From: Mycoplasmopsis gallinacea
Lineage (GTDB): Bacteria; Bacillota_I; Bacilli_A; Mycoplasmatales; Metamycoplasmataceae
Assembly (NCBI RefSeq): GCF_900660495.1
Contig: NZ_LR214950.1
Coordinates: 806,001 to 870,000, forward strand
Length of the DNA: 64,000 nucleotides
Direction: 5' to 3'
The position numbers were made by a program, and so were the translations under genes. Below the pieces are notes generated by a model. That model did no database searches. It saw nothing but the letters and a program-made list of their open reading frames with translations, and was not told where the DNA came from. Of this stretch, positions 11,663-22,441 are shown piece after piece (position 1 is the first letter of the stretch; each line of letters opens with the position of its first letter).

Positions 11663-13243
11663 ATGAAAAGAAAAAGTTTTTTACTATTAGGTACAGCAAT
11701 TGCTAGTGCTGCAACACCTTTAATGGCTGTCTCATGTTTATATGAAAACGAACCTTCTGTAGTTTATGCTAAAGAGTATGTTAAACATAATGCTTTTACA
11801 GAAAAATCTAAAATTACAAATGCTCAAAGTCCTGCTCAATTAAGAGAGTTTGAAAATAAACTATTTTCAATTAAAAAATTACTTTATACATTCAGCGATT
11901 TTCATTATTCATTCGTTTTAGAATTTAGCTTCTCAAATAATAAAGAAGGGATGGTTGTTGATAATCCTGAATATGTATCAAAAGAAGCGATTGAAAAAGT
12001 AGTAGATAATTTCCTTGAAGATACTCCTTTTTATGCTTTATATCTAAGTGAAAAAGATAGAATTTTAAGAACAACAAATACTGTTGTTGGTAAAGAAGAA
12101 TATCAATTTAGTTTCAGCGACCAAAGTCCTTACAACACAATTCCAAGTTATGTATTTAACGCAGTAAATAAAGAATATAAAAATGATAGCTCTGTTTTAC
12201 CTGTTACTACTAAATTATTAAAAGCTCTAAACAAAACTTTAGGTCAAACTTATTCTGTTTTCTTAAACGATCAAGAATATATTAGAACAAATACATATGG
12301 TATTAAATATGGTTTTGGACCAATTAACCTTTTTGATGCTGTTAACTTAAGTGGTAAATCTGAAGATTACTTTAAAGTATTTAATTCAACAGAATTTACA
12401 GATGAAGAAAAAGAACATTTCTTTAATCACGTTGAAGAATTCTTTGCAAATAAACCTTACTACTTATATTTAGAATCTACAAGAGATAGAGAAGTAGAAA
12501 TTGATAAAAAACAAAAAGAATATAGCAAGTTATCAGCAGCACAACAAAGCGGTTCAAAAGGCCAAAAAATTCTAAGAAAAATTGAAGAATTACTTGCTAC
12601 AAGCAAAGCTCTTTCAGTAATTATTGAGGAATTTAAACCATTGTTTACAAATTATGAAGGAAACTTAACAGCATTTGAAAAAGCTGTAAAAAATGATAGT
12701 TTATTTACTAATTTAAATAATTGAATTCAAAAAGTAAATGAACAATTATCATCTAAAGTTGCAGATTCAGAACTTGAACAACTTAAAACAGAATTAACAT
12801 CTGCTGTAACTGAAGCTGTAAACTTAGAAGGTGAAGCTAAAAAAGTTAAATTAGAAGAATTATTTACTAAATATAAACAATTTACTTCTAAAATTTACTT
12901 TAAATTATTCGAGCAAGATTACCAAAGAGCTCTTACAACAATTGAAAAAGAAAAAAGCTCAATGAAATCTTCTACCAAATATTTAGCTGAGCTTTACGCA
13001 AAAATCTTATTTGCAAATGGTGTATTTAAAACACAAATATTGGAAGCACACAAAGGTGATGATAAAGTATTCTTAGTTCAATATTATGATCAAACATCTA
13101 AAAAATGAAAACTTTTTGATGTTAATTTAGCATATGAAGGTGCAAAACAAGAAGAGTTTAATATCGAAAGCATTCTCTCAGAAACACTTCCGGATGGATA
13201 TGTTATTGATGAAAGTTTTGCTAGCGCATTTCACACTAATTAA
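11663..13243 (+). CDS. Lipoprotein at the end of the ABC/nuclease operon
   Basis: A 526-residue lipoprotein with lipobox PLMAVSC (Cys25). The mature part is rich in charged residues; residues ~270-320 and 340-400 look helical with coiled-coil tendency. I recognise no catalytic motif. It is the last gene of the operon that starts at 3734, immediately followed by a terminator, so it is probably displayed on the surface together with the binding lipoprotein and the nuclease. Role unknown: an accessory receptor is plausible. Confidence 0.8.
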
Positions 13244-13255
13244 TTAACGATAAAG

Positions 13256-13288
13256 AAAACCCACGCTAACATTAGCCTGGGTTTTTAA
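13256..13288. terminator. Bidirectional terminator between convergent genes
   Basis: Stem of about 14 bp built on AAAACCCA...TGGGTTTT with one mismatch and a 3-4-nt loop. T-rich tracts follow on plus (GTTTTTAATTT) and, read on minus, GTTTTCTTTATC. It ends both the lipoprotein gene (plus) and the ArsR gene (minus). Confidence 0.85.
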
Positions 13289-13289
13289 T

Positions 13290-13619
13290 TTACTTTTTAA
13301 AGCAGCTACAGCTATATTTAGTAACTTCAGGGTGATTATAAATCGATTTAAGAATTTCATTAAAGCTATCAAGAAATTCTTTATTTAAATAATAGTAATT
13401 ATATAAACCTTCTTTTTTAGAATCAACCACACCTTTACGCTTAAGTTCACTTAAGTGCTTTGAGATATTAGCCTGTTTTTCATTGAAAAGTTGAACAAGA
13501 GTTTGAACATCACATTCATTTTCGACACAAGAATAAAAATGAATGATTAATTTGAATTTAACTGGACTTGCAAGGAGAGCAAATAAATCAGTCATATCCA
13601 TATGTGAGTGTGAATGCAT
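13290..13619 (-). CDS. ArsR/SmtB-family transcriptional regulator with His- and Cys-rich ends
   Basis: A 109-residue winged-helix DNA-binding protein. The fold is visible as DLFALLASPVKFKLI, then QLFNEKQANISKHLSELKRKGVVDSKKEGLYNYYYL, which is the recognition helix and beta wing of the ArsR family. Such proteins are dimeric repressors released by metal or thiol signals. The N-terminus MHSHSHMD and the C-terminus YSCSCFKK are rich in potential metal ligands, so a metal-sensing role is an inference. A CVENEC pair in the middle adds two more Cys. Ribosome site AAGGAG precedes the ATG. It lies 12 bases after the helicase gene and is probably cotranscribed with it. Target genes are not evident. Confidence 0.85.
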   Translation of the reverse strand: MHSHSHMDMTDLFALLASPVKFKLIIHFYSCVENECDVQTLVQLFNEKQANISKHLSELKRKGVVDSKKEGLYNYYYLNKEFLDSFNEILKSIYNHPEVTKYSCSCFKK

Positions 13620-13631
13620 ATAGAACTCCTT

Positions 13632-16600
13632 TTATTTTTTATGTTCGAATTTATCTAAATTTTCATAATAAAAGTCTTTATCGATTTGATTTTGAACTCA
13701 AATTCAATTAATTGGGTTAATAACAATTGGACTATATTTTTTAGATTCTAAAAATGAAACAAAGTCTTTTTTAAGAACATAATTTTCAACATTGTTTTTA
13801 TAATCTAAATTATCAACAAGAATATATTTATAAGGTTTGTTTTTAAACTTAATAACAAAATCAATTTCAATAGTTCCCAATTTAACATCTTTAGAGATTG
13901 TTAAATTCTTATTAATCTTAATTTTAGAAGTTAGTTTTTCATAAATAAACTCTTTAAATTGATTGGTTTTAAGTTCATTGGATATAGCTTGTTTTAATGA
14001 GTTATTTTCTTTTAAGATAAGGTTTTTAGCTTCTTGATTCATTTCAATATAACCTAATCATTTTTTGAAGATTCTTAAATCATCAGTCGATTTATCGTTT
14101 ATAAGAATTTCAGAGCTTTTTAATGTCTTAATAACAATCATTTTTTCTTTAGCTCTACTGATAGCAACATTCAGCGCGTTTTTTCCGCCTTCACGAGCTA
14201 CATAAGAAAATTGTAAACGAGTGTTTTTATCATAAGCAACGGTAGCGATAATTAAATCAGCTTCATCACCTTGGATATTTTCAATGTTTCTGATGAGAAT
14301 TTTCTTATTAGTCACAGCTTCTTCAAGTTCAGGAAATTTAGTGTAAATCACATTTTTTAAGTATTCACTTTGCTTAGCATTAAAAGCAAGGAGAATGATT
14401 TTGTTATATTTATGTAAGTTGGCAATTAAAAGCTCAATACATTTTTTAGCTTCAGCAATATTACGGTTATCTTTTCAAATCCCATCTACTTGAATTAATT
14501 CAATTGCATCATCAGAGTTTTTAAAAGCCACGTCAAGTACATCTAGTGAAGAATTATAGAAGTATTTACTTGAAAAAGACATAAGCGAAGCGTGGTTAGA
14601 ACGATAGTTTTTATCAAGCAGAATTTGGTAAGTTCCAATGCTTAGTGCATAATCAAGCAGTGATTCAACTTTTCCAAAAATTGAATCATCAATGGTTCTA
14701 GTTCCAAATCAGTTGCTTGGACGCATTTGTTTAGTATCACCAGCAAGAATTTTTTTCTTTGCTAAATATAAAATAGGCAAACCGTTTTCAATGAAAATTT
14801 GGCTTGATTCATCTAAAATAGCATAATCAAATTCATGTTTACTTCACCCGCTCAAATCAGTGTTGGGAGTGGCGATAACAATTGGGAAAATCTTTTTGAT
14901 AATGTTTGTGAATTTTTTCACAAATCGATATGGTTCAAGGTTCATAATTCTTACACTTGAAGCAAATTCAAAATATTCTTTCTTTTCTTCTTCGTTAAGA
15001 TTATTAACTCTTTGGAAAATCCTTTGAGCAATGATATCTTGAATCATCTTTTCATCACTAATTATGTTTTTGCGTTTAATTTGATCTTGCAATTCGTTTG
15101 AAACTTCAATTTTTTGCTTTAGCTTAATAAATTCACTTTCTGGATTTTCAAAATCAAAAAACTTAAAGCTATCTCTTAGTTCAAATAAATCACCATTAAA
15201 GGTTTTAAGGTTTTGATCTATTTTATTAGCTCAGCTAGCTATTTCTTGGTATTTAGGTAAAAATGGCATAAATCTTAATTTACTTTTTCTAAGAAGTTTC
15301 TTTTTAGTATTTTCACCATTAAAAGTGCCATCAGGTAAATTTAAATAACTAGGAATAGTTGCAATGAAATTGACATCTTTTTGCAATTGAAAATCAGGTT
15401 TATGTGCACTAAAATAATAATAAGATTCAAGCAGGTGTGGTGTATTTTTATTGCTTGTAAGTTCTGAAGAAACTTGGACAAAATTTTGTTCTTCATTTGT
15501 TAAAGTTTCTTGAAATTTAAACTTAGAATTAGGTGCAAAGTTCTCAAGAAAGTCTAAGTATTCTTGAATTGGTTTATAGAAAGATTGTTTATTCATTTCT
15601 TTTGAATTAAGCACAAATAAACAGAACTTAGATAAAAGCCCCATTCTTTCTTTGATAACTTCTAATGCAGCTTTCTTTTGTGAAGCTACAATAGCAGTTT
15701 TATCATAAACTAAAATATTAGCAATTAAGTTAACAATAGTTTGGCTTTTCCCAGTCCCTGGAGGTCCTCAAATAACTGTGTTTTGGTTAAGTGATGAAAG
15801 AATAGCTTTATCTTGTGAATAGTTAGTTGGGGTGATTTTAAAAAGCGAAATATTAGGGTTAAAAATAGTTTTATCAACCCTTTCTTTATAAACATTTTTA
15901 TTGAACTCAACTTTAAGAATTTGATCCATTTCGTTATTTTGGATAATTTCTTTCATTCTAGTTCTTGAATAACCACCTCATGGTTCAAAAAGACCTAAAA
16001 CAGCACCTGAATGAAAAATTAAGCTTTTGTTATTAATTTCTGATAATTCTAATTCTTTAAATGGATAAATGATGTTTTCAGGAACTTCGTAAATTCCTTT
16101 TCAATCTTTTTTAATTTTTGAAATTAATGATTCGATTTTTAATTCTTTAAAATCTGAATCAATTTGTAAGTTAAATTCATTATTATTAAGGAAGAAAAGT
16201 AATTTCTCATTAACTTTAATATGTCCTGAACTGGAAAGAATTGGTGTTCCATTTCTAAAAGTAAGCATTACTTCTTTAAAGAAAAGTGGAGCATAAACGA
16301 ATTTATCATCAATTCTAACTGACACAAATAAAAAACCAATGTGTAGCGGTCAAATGTTATTTTGATCCAAAATATGAGCAGCTGCATCATTAAGTAATTT
16401 TCATTTAACAACTCATTTTTGAAGCTGAGATTCTAAATTTTCAATTATTTCTTTTTTACTTTTTTCAAACTCTTTAAAAAGTTTATTTTCACTATATTTA
16501 ATTTCTAAGTGTTTCACTTTATTTAAAGTATTTATAAAATCTGAAGGAATATTACTTTTTTTAAGTGAGTCAATAAGCGAGTTAGAAATGTAATCAAAAA

Positions 16601-16781
16601 CATTAATGCTAAATGTTTCTTGATTGCAAATTTCTCTAAACATTTCAGGACCAAGTAATGAATAAAGATCAAAGCACTTTTTGTTATTGTTAATTTTTGT
16701 AAAAATAGAAGAATCGCTTTGATTAATTTCTAATAGGTTATCCAAAATGACTTTATATTTTGTTTCTTTTTCGTTTATCAT
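13632..16781 (-). CDS. Superfamily 1 DNA/RNA helicase-like ATPase (DNA2/NAM7 type)
   Basis: A 1049-residue protein related to the long mycoplasma helicases such as MG140. The chosen ATG (16781) has AAGGA eight bases upstream; a TTG start 15 bases earlier is less likely. Motifs in order: Walker A GPPGTGKSQT (about residue 338), motif II LDESSQ, motif III GDTKQMRPSNWFG, motif IV NYRSNH, motif V ENIQGDEADLIIATVAY and motif VI NVAISRAKEKM. The final ~110 residues (GTIEIDFVIKFKNKPY...) look like a nuclease-type fold, but a full catalytic set is not certain. The N-terminal 330 residues are unrecognised. It starts one base after the EIIB-like gene stops. Probably acts in DNA repair or RNA turnover; the role is not established from sequence. 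Confidence 0.88.
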
Positions 16782-16782
16782 C

Positions 16783-17133
16783 TTATTTTCCTTCAAGAAG
16801 TCTTGCAGTTATTGCTGAAAATTCTCCTAAAATGATTGATACTGAATCACTTTTAGCAAAAATACCTGTTACTCCTTTTAATTTACGTATTTTATCTAGA
16901 TCAACAATTTTTGCATTTTTAAGAAAAACTGTAATCCGAGATGGTTTGGTTTCAACTTTTTCAATGTTGCCTTCCCCTAGAGCAACTTTTAACAAGTTAA
17001 TATCAAAAGGCAAATTATTACTTTGATAGATTGTATTTTTTGTATGTTTTAACTGTTTTTTTCATTTAATTCAAATCAAACCAAATGTAATAATGGTGTA
17101 AAAAATCATTTTAAATTTATTCTTTTTAAACAT
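16783..17133 (-). CDS. Membrane-anchored PTS EIIB-like protein lacking the phosphorylated Cys
   Basis: A 116-residue protein whose first ~25 residues form a membrane helix with a Lys-rich start. The rest resembles the EIIB domain of glucose/N-acetylglucosamine PTS permeases: LKVALGEGNIEKV, then TKPSRITVFLKNAKIVDLDKIRKLKGVTGIFAKSDSVSIILG. In true EIIB the segment before 'TR(L/I)' carries the Cys that is phosphorylated; here it is ETKPSRITV with no Cys, and no Cys occurs in the protein. It therefore cannot be phosphorylated in the usual way. An ATG at 17133 was chosen to include the anchor; a later Met would remove it. Possibly a sensor or scaffold; function unknown. Confidence 0.7.
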
Positions 17134-17161
17134 ATTTTTATTATAAATGTTTTATCTAAAA

Positions 17162-17195
17162 ATAAATAAAAAAGCAACATTTGAAAAATGTTGCT
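17162..17195 (-). terminator. Terminator of rnpB
   Basis: A 9-bp stem (17173-17181 with 17087-type partner at 17187-17195, AGCAACATT/AATGTTGCT), followed on the minus strand by a T-rich run (TTTTTTATTTATT). Confidence 0.85.
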
Positions 17196-17478
17196 ACATC
17201 TATAAGCCGTGTTCTGTTCTGCAAAAGCAGTGTCAGTAATTTATCTAATGTTCGCAAGGAACATTCCTAAGTATTGTTCATTTCCTAACTTAGGTTCCCC
17301 TACCATAATTTGGGTTTCTAACTCATGGAGTTTACCGCGTTTCACAATTCTCGTCTCTGTGGCACTAGTCGTCTAAGCCCAGGCTTATTAGTCCTGGCAT
17401 GAACACTACCACCATCGCAGGTGGTGTTAGCACGGACTTTCCTCTACATTGCTGCAGCTACTGACCGATGTAATAAAA
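17196..17478 (-). ncRNA. rnpB: RNase P RNA (catalytic subunit), bacterial type
   Basis: Read on minus, the 5' part contains GAGGAAAGTCCGTGCT and the 3' part AACAGAACACGGCTTATA, the two universally conserved ends of bacterial RNase P RNA. The terminal helix is seen as TTACATC at the 5' end pairing with GATGTA at the 3' end. The GC-richer, hairpin-dense body stands out from its AT-rich surroundings. RNase P cuts the 5' leader from tRNA precursors. Exact ends are estimated from the pairing. Confidence 0.95.
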
Positions 17479-17484
17479 TCATAC
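17479..17484 (-). promoter_or_regulatory. Probable -10 box of rnpB
   Basis: TATGAT on the minus strand, about seven bases before the inferred 5' end of the RNA. No convincing -35 is visible, as is usual for mollicutes. Confidence 0.5.
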
Positions 17485-17569
17485 TAAAAAATCTTTGGAA
17501 AATCTTTTTTTATTGTTAAAATTAATAAAGTAAATTGAATTATGTTTATTTAAATTCGAATTTTTACAA

Positions 17570-17696
17570 ATTCAGATTAATTTAAATTGGATAATCACTT
17601 ACCTTTATGGATTCGCATGGGTGTGCTTTTTCTCAAAGTGCTAGGCGTTAGAAGTAAAAGGTTAAAACTAACAAACTAAAAAATGAGGTAGAAAAT
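17570..17696 (+). promoter_or_regulatory. Structured 5' leader of rpsB
   Basis: This stretch is unusually GC-rich for an untranslated region here. Possible pairings: ACCTTT (17601-17606) with AAAGGT (17657-17662) as closing stem, GCA...TGC around 17615-17626, and CTTT/AAAG around 17627-17639. Ribosomal protein S2 is autoregulated through its leader in several bacteria, so this may be such an element; I cannot match it to a defined class. 17485-17569 is plain AT-rich DNA with a 12-bp palindrome AAATTCGAATTT at 17552-17563. Confidence 0.45.
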
Positions 17697-18518
17697 ATGA
17701 CACAACAAAAAGAAAAAGAAACAAAACAACCTATTGTTTCTAAAGAGAAATTATTAGAAGCTGGTGCTTACTTTGGACATAAAGCTTCAAACTGAAATCC
17801 AAAAATGAAAGATTTCATTGTTCCTCACAAAAAAAATAGAGGATCACACATTATCGATATTACAAAAACACAAAAATACTTAGAATTTGCTTATTCACTT
17901 GTTAATAAATTAGCATCAAGAAATGCACAATTTATTTTCGTTGGAACAAAAAAACAAGCCCGTGCTGCTGTTAAAGAAGCTGCTGAAAGAACAAATTCAT
18001 TATACGTTACAGAAAGATGACTTGGTGGAACACTTACAAACAACTCAACAATTATGTCACGTGTAAAGAAAATGGAAGAGCTTGAAGCTAAAGCTAAAGG
18101 TGAATTCAAAGGATACACCAAAAAAGAAGCTCTTGACAAAATGAGAGAACTTGAAAAATTACACAAAAACCTTGATGGTATTAGAAACATGAAACGTTTA
18201 CCACAAGTTATGATTGTAGCAGACCCTAATGAAGATGCTATCGCTGTTAAAGAAGCAAAAAGAAAGAAAATCAAAGTTATTGGTATTTTAGATACAAACT
18301 CAGATCCAGATTCATTAGACTTTGGAATTCCTGCTAACGATGATTCAGCAAAATCAATTACACTTATTATGACAGTTTTAGCTGATGCTATTGCTAAAGC
18401 TCAAGGAAAACCACAACTTTTCGCTTACCAAGATGAAGAAAAAGTTGTATTACCAGATTTTGGTAAAAAAGCAAACGCTGAAGTTGAAAACAACCAACCA
18501 GCTAACGAAAGCAAATAA
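17697..18518 (+). CDS. rpsB: 30S ribosomal protein S2
   Basis: A 273-residue protein with S2 landmarks: [19 protein letters not shown] near the start, [25 protein letters not shown], the near-invariant [19 protein letters not shown] and a [12 protein letters not shown] stretch. The C-terminal tail ([14 protein letters not shown]) is a short acidic extension. Ribosome site GAGGT precedes the ATG. It forms the usual operon with tsf, 24 bases downstream. Confidence 0.98.
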
Positions 18519-18542
18519 TATAAAAATATAGGAGAATAAATC

Positions 18543-19448
18543 ATGGCTGACAACAAAATGGAACTTATTAAAGAATTAAGACAAAGAACTAATTCTGCTC
18601 TTGTTGACTGTAAAAAAGCTTTAGAAGCTACAGCATACGACATTGAAGCTGCTATCAAATGACTTAAAGACAATGGAATTGTAAAAGCTGCTAAAAAAGC
18701 AGGTAGAGTTGCTGCAGAAGGTGCTGTAACAGCTGTTGGAAACGATAAGTCTGCTTTACTTGTAGAAATTAACTCAGAAACAGACTTCGTTGCTAAAAAC
18801 GATAAGTTTATTATGCTTCTTGACAAAGTTGCAAATGCTATTTATAATGCAAATGTTGAAACGACAGAAGAAGCATTAACTGTGAAATTAGACGATAACC
18901 AAACTGTTGAACAAGCTCTTGTTGATGCAACAGCAGTTATTGGAGAAAAAATTAGTCTTCGTCGTATTAAACGTGTAAATGCTATGGATAACCAAGTATT
19001 AGGAATTTATGTTCATGCTAATGGTCAAGTAGCATCAGTTGTTGTTGTAAACGGTTCAAATGCTAATGTAGCAAGAGACGTTGCAATGCATGTTGCTGCT
19101 ATGAATCCAGAATTTGACCTTGTAAACGAAATACCATCAGAAAGAATGGAAGAAATCAAAAAAGGATTTGTAGAACCAAATGGTTTTGCTAATAAACCAG
19201 AAAACATTCGTGAAAAAATTGTTTCAGGATGACTTGATAAACAATTATCAGAGTTTGTTCTTGCTAAACAACCTTTTGTTATGGATGATGGTGTTACAGT
19301 CGAAAAATATCTTGCAAACAGTGGTTGTGAGTTAGTTAAATCTTATAGATTCGAAGTAGGTGAAGGTATTGAAAAAGTTCAATCAAACTTTGCTGAAGAA
19401 GTATCAAGTCAAGTATGGTTAATGGATAATATTAAACATTTCGCATAA
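18543..19448 (+). CDS. tsf: Translation elongation factor Ts
   Basis: A 301-residue nucleotide-exchange factor for EF-Tu. Diagnostic segments: LIKELRQRTNSALVDCKKALE at the N-terminus (UBA-like domain), KAGRVAAEGAV, and INSETDFVAKN, the core motif that contacts EF-Tu. Domain order and length are normal. AGGAG stands before the ATG. Cotranscribed with rpsB and closed by the terminator that begins inside its stop codon region. Confidence 0.98.
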
Positions 19449-19495
19449 ACATAAACTACCCCTAGTGGGTAGATGTTTATGCATTTTTTTATTTT
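19443..19495 (+). terminator. Terminator of the rpsB-tsf operon
   Basis: Long hairpin: GCATAAACAT (19443-19452) with ATGTTTATGC (19073-type partner at 19473-19482), and CTACCC (19456-19461) with GGGTAG (19467-19472) inside, then TTTTTTTATTTTTT. The stem overlaps the tsf stop codon. Confidence 0.93.
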
Positions 19496-19535
19496 TTGAG
19501 AATATAAAAATCATTTTTAGAAAGAAGGAAAGAAA

Positions 19536-22425
19536 ATGAAAAAAATGAAGAAATTATTGCCTTTCGCTCTTGCCGGGTCGTCGCTTCCTCTTTTAACTTT
19601 ACTTTCATGTAATAATGAAGAAGAAGCGCAAAAACCAGTTACAATAGAGAAAAAAGAAGAAAGATTTACTGAAAAAGAAGATTTTGAAGCCCTTTTAAAT
19701 AAACTTAATTCTAAAGGATATGATTCAGAGACAGTTTCTGAATTTCAAGAAATTGCACTTCAGTTAAGACGTGAGTATTTAGCAAATGGAATTACAAATG
19801 AGCTTAGAAACAAATATTTAAGAGAATACGAAAGATTAAGAAACAAAGCTCTTGAAATTGTTTCTAGGGAAATTGAATTGTTAGAAAATGCACCAGCACC
19901 TGAACCTAAATACTCTGATGAAGAAGTTGAGTCATTAAAAGCAGAACTTTTAGAACTTAAAGATGAACTTCAAAGTAAAAATAATAAAACATCTGAATTA
20001 GAAAAAATGATTGCTAAATTACAAGAACAAGTAGCAAAATTAAATCAAAATAATTTAGCAAGAAATAAAAGTGCTAAAGAAATCTTACTTTTCGTTTTAA
20101 GATATTTAGAAAAATATGCCAATGCATTAAAAGCTTCATTTGAATCTGGAGAAAACCCATTAATTACAAATTTTGAGGAATTTAAGACAACTTTATTAGA
20201 TAAAATCCCAGTGTGAATTTCAAATGCTGAAGAATCAGAAGATACATTTGATAATTTAGAAGATTTCAAAGAAAACATTTTACTTCAATTACACAGAATT
20301 GTTTTAGAACAAGGGCTTTATGATAGATTTGAAGTAACGCCAGCACAAGGTGATACACCAGCAACATACGGATATCGTTATGCACCTGAAGAAGAACCAC
20401 AAGAATTTATGGAAGAACTTTTTGATTGAAGAATCAAAATCTTTGATAGCATCAAAAAAAGAATTAGAAGTTAATGCTGAACAAAATGATAAACTTATTG
20501 AAATTGTTGAAGCAATTTCTAATGCATACGCAGATAATAAAGGTGCATCTTCGTTCTTTGAACAAATTAGAAGATTTGATACTTTAGAAGTAAGTTATTG
20601 AAATCGATATTTCCAACACCCTAATTATTCAAACTTATTAAATACTAGATTATGAAAAGTTTCTGCAACATACAAAATTCCACAATTTCCATTTGATTCT
20701 AAAATTACAGATCCTAGATTTGAGGAAATTTTACAAAAAGCAAGTGAAGTTTCAAATACAATTGTTACATTCTATAGGGATTCAGTAAACTATAACAACC
20801 TAAGTTCTGTGTATAATAGAGTTTTATACCAAACAATTCTTGATATTCTTAGATTCATTTCAAATTTAAGATACAACAATACTGCTCAAACAATTAATGA
20901 CTTTAAAGTTCTTCTTTTTGAAAAACAAGCATTATTTAATGAAAAATTTGGTGAAGATTACAAAAAGAAAATGGAATCAGCACTTAATCTTATGAAATTG
21001 TATGTATCATGAGCTAGAAAAGAAGATAGAACTGGTTCATTAGATAAATTGCAAGCAACCATTAATTCTAAGAAAATAAACCCAGAAACAGAAGAAAATG
21101 ATATTTTTTACTATCCACTTAACAGACAATTCCTTAGAGATTTAAGTAGTGCAGAGATTTTTACAGAAGATCTTAAAAACTATTTTGATCAATACGTTGC
21201 TTATACAAAACTTGAAAAAAGAACAAAGACAAATATAGATTTACGTAATTTCTGAAAAACTTTAGGAATTGAGCCAATAAATGAAGAATATGAGTCATTT
21301 ATTAATAACAAGAAATTCTTAGTAAAATTACAAAAGCAAATTAATGATGGAGAAAAACGTATAGCCAGATACAAAAACAACAAAACTTTATTTGATTCTC
21401 TTTCAGGTGAAGGTGAACTTGTTTTTGATGAAAATGGCGAAAAAACACAAAGAAATGAACAACTTCAAGCTATTAAAACAACACTTGAAAATTGAGCTAC
21501 AAAAATTGGAACATCTTTAGATAATACTGATGAATACGAAGTGGATGAGTGAACATATTCAAAAAAAACCATTGATGGAGAAACAATCACTTTTGATGCT
21601 TATCAAAATCTTCCTGCTTACCTTACTAAGAAAGCAACTAAATTACAAGAATTTATTGACAATCAAGATTCAGTAGCAACTGAAGAAAAAACTCTTGTTG
21701 ATGAACTTAACGCAAAACTTCAACAATTTAAACAATTATTATCTCAATGATCTACAGATACAAATGACTTTATTGAAGATTCTGAAAACACAGTTACAAA
21801 TCTTAAAAGCAGACCTTCAAGATCATATTTTGAAATTTACTATATTGTTCCAGCACAAGAAATTTATGCGCTTATTAGATATTTTGAACATGCAAAGAAA
21901 GCTGAATTAACACAAAACACCATTGATGAAATTTATAAAAGAAATGACTCTAAAGTTTATGATTTATTAGTTACAAAAGCAAAAGACATTTTAAATGGGG
22001 CAACTTACAAAAATATTACAGACTTAGATGTTACTCACGTTGAGTATGTTGGAGATGACGAAAGTCTTGCTGCTTCATACCCTGTAGAATGAAAAGAAAA
22101 ATTCTTAAGAGTTGAAAGAGAATATGCTGAACTTCTTTTAGATACATTAAAAGTGATGAAAAGTAGTAGTTCTACTGATGAACAAAAAGCTGCAAAACGT
22201 GAAGAATTCATTAACAAAATGAAAGAATACTATGGAATTTTAAATGACCCTAATGTTTCAATATTGAAAGAGTCTAAATATAGATTCCAAGAATCACACT
22301 ATGAAAAAAATGACAATGATGATTGAGTATTTGGTCCATATCAATTAGCAGATCTTTACTCACATCTTGACTCAGTTTATTCAACAAATAAATTGATGAA
22401 CGATTACGTTATTCCTAAAAAATAA
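19536..22425 (+). pseudogene. Large lipoprotein gene interrupted by a frameshift at an A7 run
   Basis: The frame from the ATG at 19536 gives a lipoprotein signal (LLTLLSC, Cys25) and an acidic, coiled-coil-rich chain. It stops at TAA 20472-20474, 312 residues in. The remaining ~650 residues continue in the +1 frame, open from about 20350 to TAA 22423-22425. At A7 (20454-20460), removing one A joins SIKK to ELEVNAEQNDKL and restores one open frame of 962 residues without any other stop. The protein is Glu/Lys/Asn-rich with no recognised domain. It could be a true pseudogene, a slippage-controlled (phase-variable) surface protein, rescued by polymerase slippage on the A run, or a sequencing error. 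Strong RBS GAAGGAAAG. Confidence 0.8.
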
Positions 22426-22441
22426 TTCATAAAATTTATTA

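Noticed and set aside
16782-16796. TTG start for the helicase giving MKENKM
   Set aside because: It is the AAGGA ribosome site of the ATG at 16781 and overlaps the upstream gene end.
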